Source of the DNA: Prevotellaceae bacterium
GTDB taxonomy: Bacteria; Bacteroidota; Bacteroidia; Bacteroidales; UBA932
NCBI GenBank assembly: GCA_031257655.1
Contig: JAIROF010000108.1
Coordinates: 1-9,390, forward strand
DNA length: 9,390 bases
Direction: 5' to 3'
This document shows, piece by piece, positions 5,052 through 9,390 of the stretch. Within the stretch, counting starts at the first letter, position 1, and every line of letters begins with the position of its first letter. A model generated the notes under the pieces. That model was given only the letters and a program-made list of their open reading frames with translations. It did no database searches and had not been told where the DNA came from. A program made the translations under genes and the position numbers.

Positions 5052-6110
5052 TTAAAAGGCGATTACCATTTCGAGGGTAGCCTTATCGTGCAGCAGGGGG
5101 TTGCTGATGAAGTTGCTGGGCTTGCGCACGGCGAAGTACTTCTCAAGGCAGAGCCTGATTTCGGCCCTGAACGCTTTGTGCGCCACTCCGAGGTTTGCGC
5201 CTGCCGACAGGCGCTGGGCGTCGAACAGCCCTTCGGCGCCGTCGTAGCATCCGTTGTGCACTACGTCGTAGCGCAGGGTAGGGGCGAGGTAGCGCGCAAG
5301 GTTGTTTGGCTTGAGGTATAGGGTGTATAAGCCTTGCAGGTAGGCGGAGGTGAGCGTCTGCTGTGCGCCGTTTTGTCGGCAGGTGCGCTGCGCCGCTTCG
5401 GCGTCGATGGTAAAGCGGTGCGCTATGTAGCGCAGCTCGCCGCCCCACATGGCAATGTGTTGCGCGTATGGCGTTTGGCCGCAGTAGTAGGCGGCGGCGG
5501 CTTGCAGCCCTTGCTCTCCGCCGTAATCGACCTTTGCGGAGAAGCTGAGCGATTCTTGCCAGACAGGGTTGTTGATGCCGCTGCCGTTGAACAACCCGAC
5601 GCGGATCGTAGCGGGCGCCCACTGCCGCAAGCTCAAGGAGAGCATCCCTCCAATGTCGCGCGAGCCCAGCGAGCGAACTTTTCCGCCGGTGTCGGCGTAG
5701 CAAACGGCATATTTGGCCACAAACGTGCGGTTGGCAAAAATGTTTTCCATGGGGCTTCTCCCCAAATCGGCGCTAAAGGCGTACTTCTGCTGCCCCAGCG
5801 AAACGTCAAGAAGGGGGAGGCGGTAGGTAACGTAAGCGTCCATCACCGAGAGCTTTCCCTCGTTGTTGAACTCTACCTGCGTGCGGTAGGTCATATTTTC
5901 GGCAGCCTTTCCGCGCACGCCAAAGCGCGAGTTGCGCACGTCGAATCGCGCGCGTCCGTCGTGCAGGCTTTCCTCGAATTTTACTTTTACGATGCCGTCG
6001 ATTTTAGGGGCATAGCCGGTTTTTACTTCGGCCGAATCGGGCTGCGCAAGCGCCGTTGCGGCGGATGTTAGCAGCGCAAGGGCGCATGTTGCGTGGAGCA
6101 GGTTGTGCAT
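5052..6110 (-). CDS. Outer-membrane porin resembling phosphate-selective porin O/P
   Basis: A 352-aa beta-barrel porin. A signal peptide covers residues 1-22, with probable cleavage after Ala-Leu-Ala. The mature protein alternates polar and aromatic or hydrophobic residues throughout. It opens with a segment like other porin O/P proteins: K-I-D-G-I-V-K-V-K-F, then S-R-F-G-V-R-G and a Q-V-E-F strand. The L-G-Q-Q-K-Y-A-F region (105-112) and the final Phe (L-E-M-V-I-A-F) are typical of the family and of Bam-inserted barrels. Five Cys in the mature part (137, 210, 244, 288, 321) are unusual for an outer-membrane barrel. It lies 39 bases downstream of the transglutaminase-like lipoprotein gene on the same strand and has no promoter of its own visible, so it is probably the second gene of that transcript. 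The real substrate is unknown; the family name does not prove phosphate selectivity. Confidence 0.82.
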   Translation of the reverse strand: MHNLLHATCALALLTSAATALAQPDSAEVKTGYAPKIDGIVKVKFEESLHDGRARFDVRNSRFGVRGKAAENMTYRTQVEFNNEGKLSVMDAYVTYRLPLLDVSLGQQKYAFSADLGRSPMENIFANRTFVAKYAVCYADTGGKVRSLGSRDIGGMLSLSLRQWAPATIRVGLFNGSGINNPVWQESLSFSAKVDYGGEQGLQAAAAYYCGQTPYAQHIAMWGGELRYIAHRFTIDAEAAQRTCRQNGAQQTLTSAYLQGLYTLYLKPNNLARYLAPTLRYDVVHNGCYDGAEGLFDAQRLSAGANLGVAHKAFRAEIRLCLEKYFAVRKPSNFISNPLLHDKATLEMVIAF

Positions 6111-6134
6111 GAATTTTCAAAGAAGTGGTAAAAC

Positions 6135-6146
6135 AAGCGGCCGCTT
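6135..6146. repeat. 12-base perfect palindrome between porin and lipoprotein genes
   Basis: AAGCGGCCGCTT lies in the 39-base gap, close after the lipoprotein stop codon. On the minus strand a run of four T follows within two bases, but the stem could only form with a very short central loop, so terminator function is doubtful. Confidence 0.4.
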
Positions 6147-6149
6147 TAC

Positions 6150-8903
6150 TCAGCGGGTTCCGGAGTTCACCTCCTGCTCCATGCGTATGATTTTTACGAT
6201 GTCTTCGCCGATTCCTATTCTATACCCAACGGATGAGTAGAGAATGCCGCCGTTGGTGGAGAGGTAAACGGCCAGCGGAAAATCGTCGTGGAAGTCCAGC
6301 TGGAGGGCGTTTACCGTTGCCGTTAGCAGGCTGCGGTTTTCATCAACGCTCCAGGCGGTTTGCGCCGGGAGGTTTTTGAACGTTGCTGCGCTGAATGCGC
6401 TGCTTTTCCGGTCGTCCGGGGCAATGAGCACAATGCCTCCGCCCCAAGCCTCCAGCGCCTTCTGCTGGGTGGGCAGGTCTTGCAGAATATGCTTCGACGG
6501 CTCTTTTCCTACATCCACAAAGCAAAGCATGAGGCCTTTGCCGTTGCTCAGCTCTTTCAGCGATTTTTTGCTGCCGTCGCTCATGGCGGCAAGGGTATTC
6601 ATATCCACAATACCTTTTACAAAAAGTTTTTCGGTAACGTCGGGTATTTTAACCGCAATGGCGAGGGGTTTTTCGCTGCACAGCTCAAAGTAGCGGGTGC
6701 TCACGGTTACCGATCCGTCGTTGGCACGGCTTCCCGCCATCAGCCTGTAGTAGCCTTCGTCGAGGGTGAGCGTAAACGGGAATTTGGCAACGGCAGGGTT
6801 GTCCTCAAAGTCGAGCGTTTGAAAGTCGCCATCCTTAAAGAAGGCCAGCGTGTAGTGGGCGTAGTATCCCGGCTTTATGATGTTGGAGGGTGCGCTGGTC
6901 AGCGTTAGCGCTGCGCTGCGGCGGGTTGTGGTATCCTGCTTGTCGAAGATGGCGTCTATCCACTGCCCCCCTCTGTAGTGCTGTGGTTTTCCGGTGGCCT
7001 CTTCTACCTGCGCCGGAATGCCTAAGCTGCGGCATGCGGCCACGAAAAAGATATCTCTCGATCGGCGGTCGGCCATTTTCAGCTCATACACGCCACGCGG
7101 CGTAAGGCGGCAGTTGTAGTAGTTTTCGTCGTCTCTGATTTCGATATTTTTGCGCACGTACTCCACGATGTTTTCTGCGGCGGGGCGCTCACCGGCAATT
7201 TCTTTCGCCACGTCCGGCTGCTGCAAAAAGCTGCGCCAGGGCTTAATCAGCTCCAGCGCAATGCGGGGCGAGAGCACTTTGCGCACGTAAATATCGTCGG
7301 GCATGTCCGGCTCGGCCTTACGCCCGTTGCGGATGTGGTCGCGCAGGTATTCTGCCGGGGTGTCGCGCAGGTCTTTTTCGGAGAGCGAGGCAAGAAAGTT
7401 GAGGTAGTGTGGGTTTGCCGCTTCGGTTTTCAAGAAATCGGCTATTTCGCGCTGGTTTCCCTGCGCCTTATGCAGGAAGAGTTTTTGCCGGTCGGCGTCG
7501 GAGGGGCGGTCGCGCTCTGCCACCGGCGGAGCAAAGGTGCTCACGTAGGCGTTGCGTATGGAGTCTTCGCGCGCCAGGCGCAGCGCGTTTGCTGCGGCTT
7601 TGTCTTGGGGCAGCGCGGGTACGCTCTGCTCCGGGGGCGCGTTGAGCGAGTAGGTTTCGTCGTACGGTTTGCCGCAGGCGCGGCTCAACGCCACGGTGAC
7701 CATTTCGTCGCCGGGCGAGGATTTCGCGTATCCGTAGCGCTCTCCCTTGCTTGCCCATACCACCAGGTCGCCCATTCCGGAAACGATGGACGCCGTACCG
7801 TCGGCGGCGCTGAGGCTTTTTACAATGGGGTAGAGCTCGGCGTAGTTGTAGACCTTGAACTTCACCGTAGCGCCCTCCACCGGCAGGTTTTGCTCGTCGA
7901 CAACCCGCGCGCTAACCTTTCGCACCGGCGCGTAGGCGTCCAAGAGGTTGATGGTGCTGTAGAGTGGCGTTTGGACGTTTTTTTCTTCCGCGCCGTTGTA
8001 TAGGCCAAAAACGTTGGTGTGCACCATCATAGCCCGCTTGGAGGGGGCGGTAAACCAGGCGGCATCCAGCACCGCTTCGGGTTCGCAGGCGCCCATGTAG
8101 TGCCATTTTCCGTCAATCCAGACTTCTACCCAAGCGTGGTTGTCGTTGGTATGCACCCATCGAGGCGTGTAGCACTGCCGCGCCGGGATGCCCACAGCGC
8201 GGAGCGCGGCAACGGTAAAGGTAGATTCTTCGCCGCAGCGCCCCCAGGATGTTCTAACGAGGGCAAGCGGGGCAGAGGTTCGCCCGTCGGTGCCGCGGTA
8301 GATTACCTTTTCGTGGCACCAGTGGTTGACCTCCAGCGCGGCCTCTGCCATCGAAAGGCCTTTGAGGCGCTCCTTCAGCTCCTCAAAAAAGACGGTGCGC
8401 GCGGTGTCTAAGTTTTCGTTGTTTACGCGGTACACCAGCACAAAGTGGCGAAAGATGTCGTCGGGGATAGCCTTTCCCCAGTCAAAGTATCGACGCGCTG
8501 CAAAGGCCGCCTCAACCTGCTTGAGGAAGAAGTTTCCGTCGCCGTCGGCAAGGTCGCACAGGGGCATGTAGGCGTAAAGGAACTCTAAGGCTTCGCGCTG
8601 CTGCAGGGTGAGGTCAGGCTTGTCAAAGACCGAAAACAGCGCTTCGCGCCTGCCCGCCGCCTCGCCTTGCCGCTTCAAAAACTGCCGGTGCACCTGCTTG
8701 CGGTAGGCAGAATCCTTCAAAAAGTGCGTATTCTCATGGCAACCTGCCGCAGCAAGCATCAGGCAAGCGGCTACAGCAAAGAGGCGGCATGCATTAGCTT
8801 TTATCCTGCGTCCGGCTTTGCGGAGCCGCTGCGCCATACGTCCGGCGGCGGCGGCAGCGGCGCTGCCGGAAGCTTTCGACCGGAGAAAAATAAGGTTTTT
8901 CAT
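6150..8903 (-). CDS. Large transglutaminase-like lipoprotein with a degenerate second copy and thioredoxin-like C-terminus
   Basis: A 917-aa exported lipoprotein. A basic N-region, hydrophobic stretch (41-54) and A-A-G-C put the lipidated Cys at residue 55. A transglutaminase-like fold covers about 190-285, with Cys223 in W-G-R-C-G-E-E-S and His256 in D-N-H-A-W-V-E-V. The usual third acid is replaced by the region G-A-C-E-P-E (271-276). A beta-sandwich, carboxypeptidase-regulatory-like segment follows (about 328-408). A second transglutaminase-like copy (about 576-655) keeps the V-A-A-C-R-S-L-G-I-P-A helix, but the catalytic Cys position is Arg613 and the H-A-W block is missing. The last part (about 775-907) looks thioredoxin-like without a CxxC. 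The active domain could be a cysteine peptidase or amidase acting at the cell surface. The start is uncertain: Met1 (8903) gives a long Ala-rich leader, while Met23 (8837) gives a normal-length signal peptide. The porin gene follows. Confidence 0.85.
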   Translation of the reverse strand: MKNLIFLRSKASGSAAAAAAGRMAQRLRKAGRRIKANACRLFAVAACLMLAAAGCHENTHFLKDSAYRKQVHRQFLKRQGEAAGRREALFSVFDKPDLTLQQREALEFLYAYMPLCDLADGDGNFFLKQVEAAFAARRYFDWGKAIPDDIFRHFVLVYRVNNENLDTARTVFFEELKERLKGLSMAEAALEVNHWCHEKVIYRGTDGRTSAPLALVRTSWGRCGEESTFTVAALRAVGIPARQCYTPRWVHTNDNHAWVEVWIDGKWHYMGACEPEAVLDAAWFTAPSKRAMMVHTNVFGLYNGAEEKNVQTPLYSTINLLDAYAPVRKVSARVVDEQNLPVEGATVKFKVYNYAELYPIVKSLSAADGTASIVSGMGDLVVWASKGERYGYAKSSPGDEMVTVALSRACGKPYDETYSLNAPPEQSVPALPQDKAAANALRLAREDSIRNAYVSTFAPPVAERDRPSDADRQKLFLHKAQGNQREIADFLKTEAANPHYLNFLASLSEKDLRDTPAEYLRDHIRNGRKAEPDMPDDIYVRKVLSPRIALELIKPWRSFLQQPDVAKEIAGERPAAENIVEYVRKNIEIRDDENYYNCRLTPRGVYELKMADRRSRDIFFVAACRSLGIPAQVEEATGKPQHYRGGQWIDAIFDKQDTTTRRSAALTLTSAPSNIIKPGYYAHYTLAFFKDGDFQTLDFEDNPAVAKFPFTLTLDEGYYRLMAGSRANDGSVTVSTRYFELCSEKPLAIAVKIPDVTEKLFVKGIVDMNTLAAMSDGSKKSLKELSNGKGLMLCFVDVGKEPSKHILQDLPTQQKALEAWGGGIVLIAPDDRKSSAFSAATFKNLPAQTAWSVDENRSLLTATVNALQLDFHDDFPLAVYLSTNGGILYSSVGYRIGIGEDIVKIIRMEQEVNSGTR

Positions 8904-8931
8904 CTATTTTACGGGTTTGATGTTGTTTGTA

Positions 8932-8982
8932 AGTTGAAAGTTGAAAGTTGTAAGTTGTAAGTTGTAAGTTTGTGAGTTTGTA
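8932..8982. repeat. Heptanucleotide tandem repeat (AGTTGWA)n
   Basis: Five 7-base units, AGTTGAA twice and then AGTTGTA three times, are followed by two 8-base variants (AGTTTGTG and AGTTTGTA). The array starts 28 bases upstream of the lipoprotein start codon at 8903, so it would fall in that gene's leader or promoter region. The core differs from the GAATT arrays, but the period is the same. Confidence 0.88.
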
Positions 8983-9001
8983 AAGGGCTGTCAATAAATA
9001 C

Positions 9002-9203
9002 ATATTTCATTTTCGGATTACCTTGCTTCGTACCTCGCAACTCCGTATAATGATGGTTGCCGTAAATGGTCGCCGCACGCGACGACCCTACAAATGGTTG
9101 CCGTAAATGGTCGCCGTAAATGGTCGATTTGTGTAGGGTCGTGGCGTGCCGCGACCACCATTGTTGCGAGGTACGAAGCAAAGTAATCCGGAATGAAATA
9201 AAT
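9002..9203. repeat. Composite long palindromic element, about 200 bp
   Basis: Outer arms at about 9002-9041 and 9163-9203 are reverse complements apart from one indel and a few substitutions; the innermost 26 bases differ at one position. Each carries GCTTCGTACCTCGCAA or its complement. Inside lies a second inverted pair, about 9064-9095 against 9128-9162, built on TAGGGTCGT. A 13-base unit (AAATGGTTGCCGT and variants) occurs five times in two blocks, 9051-9076 and 9092-9130. No transposase gene is present, so it is a MITE-like or other non-autonomous repeat. The outer motif resembles a palindromic repeat known from many bacteria. Confidence 0.85.
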
Positions 9204-9350
9204 TATCACAGATTTTCATGTATAATTACCGACCCTGATTCAGGCAAAAACTGTCTTTGACTAAAAATGCACACATAATACTATTGTACTATTTATCAAT
9301 AATTTATTATGCTCGTAAATATTCTTCACATTTCCGTATTAGGGTTATTT

Positions 9351-9370
9351 AAATACATGAAAATGTATTT
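9351..9370. other. Small hairpin with GAAA loop in A+T-rich tail
   Basis: AAATACAT (9351-9358) and ATGTATTT (9363-9370) form an 8-base stem around a GAAA loop, a stable tetraloop type. A T-run follows directly. No gene is visible beside it, so its role (terminator, leader or chance) cannot be told from this window. Confidence 0.4.
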
Positions 9371-9390
9371 TTAAAAACATAAAATATTTT

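Larger units (their letters stand above)
8904..9390. other. Intergenic region at the right edge
   Basis: No gene is supported. It holds a heptamer array (8932-8966, continuing as two 8-mers to 8982), a composite palindromic element (9002-9203), and an A+T-rich tail (9204-9390; about one quarter G+C by hand count). The tail contains a small hairpin at 9351-9370. No Bacteroidetes consensus promoter for the lipoprotein gene is visible. Open frames across the palindrome only translate the repeat. Confidence 0.7.

Noticed and set aside
5334..6071. 245-aa plus-strand frame opposite the porin
   Set aside because: Antisense shadow of a G+C-rich gene whose own frame has a signal peptide and a porin C-terminus.
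7335..8003. 222-aa plus-strand frame opposite the lipoprotein
   Set aside because: Antisense shadow with no domain; the opposite frame carries clear domains.
9051..9130. CRISPR array suggested by repeated 13-base units
   Set aside because: Units are too short, mostly adjacent without unique spacers of fixed length, and no cas gene is present.
8909..9209. Two minus-strand frames of 90 and 63 aa at the right edge
   Set aside because: Both translate the palindromic element and heptamers; the peptide L-R-G-T-K-Q is typical of this repeat type.
9203..9210. DnaA-box-like TTATCACA
   Set aside because: One base is missing from the consensus TTATCCACA, it is a single site, and there is no dnaA or origin context.

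Overview
The window looks like a piece of a Bacteroidetes chromosome, probably order Bacteroidales. Four things point there: a textbook Bacteroidetes promoter (-33 TTTG, 20 bases, -7 TATCTTTG) at 2215-2246; a CusB-type lipoprotein adaptor paired with a small His-rich secreted protein; a porin resembling the phosphate-selective porin O/P family; and a large transglutaminase-like lipoprotein of a kind I know from this phylum. Genes are G+C-rich and separated by strikingly A+T-rich gaps. No rRNA, tRNA, CRISPR array, transposase or phage gene is visible.

Layout. (1) 1-2246, minus strand: a promoter drives a 151-aa secreted Asp/His-rich protein and then a 507-aa RND efflux periplasmic adaptor of the CusB type. 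Any partner pump and outer-membrane channel would lie beyond the left edge or elsewhere. (2) 2247-2709: a gap holding a dispersed hairpin repeat. (3) 2710-3949, plus strand: a sugar O-acetyltransferase and a HAD-superfamily phosphatase that overlap by 8 bases and are probably translationally coupled. (4) 3933-4703, minus strand: cutC, converging on and overlapping the phosphatase gene. (5) 4704-5051: a gap packed with several kinds of short repeat. (6) 5052-8903, minus strand: a 917-aa transglutaminase-like lipoprotein followed after 39 bases by a 352-aa porin, probably one transcript. (7) 8904-9390: heptamer repeats, a roughly 200-bp composite palindromic element, and a stretch of only about one quarter G+C.

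The genes suggest cell-envelope and metal-handling functions: metal efflux across the periplasm, CutC in the cytoplasm, a porin with a lipid-anchored transglutaminase-fold protein, and small-molecule modification by the acetyltransferase/phosphatase pair. The efflux pair and cutC are not in one operon, so a common metal theme is only an inference.

The most unusual content is outside the genes. Heptanucleotide arrays with a GAATT core (minus strand) start 0-1 base after two different stop codons, a third heptamer array sits upstream of the lipoprotein gene, and at least four other dispersed-repeat types fill the gaps. I see no convincing new multi-gene system; the repeat landscape, the Asp/His-tract gene pair and the transglutaminase protein with a second, catalytically dead copy are the points most worth following.
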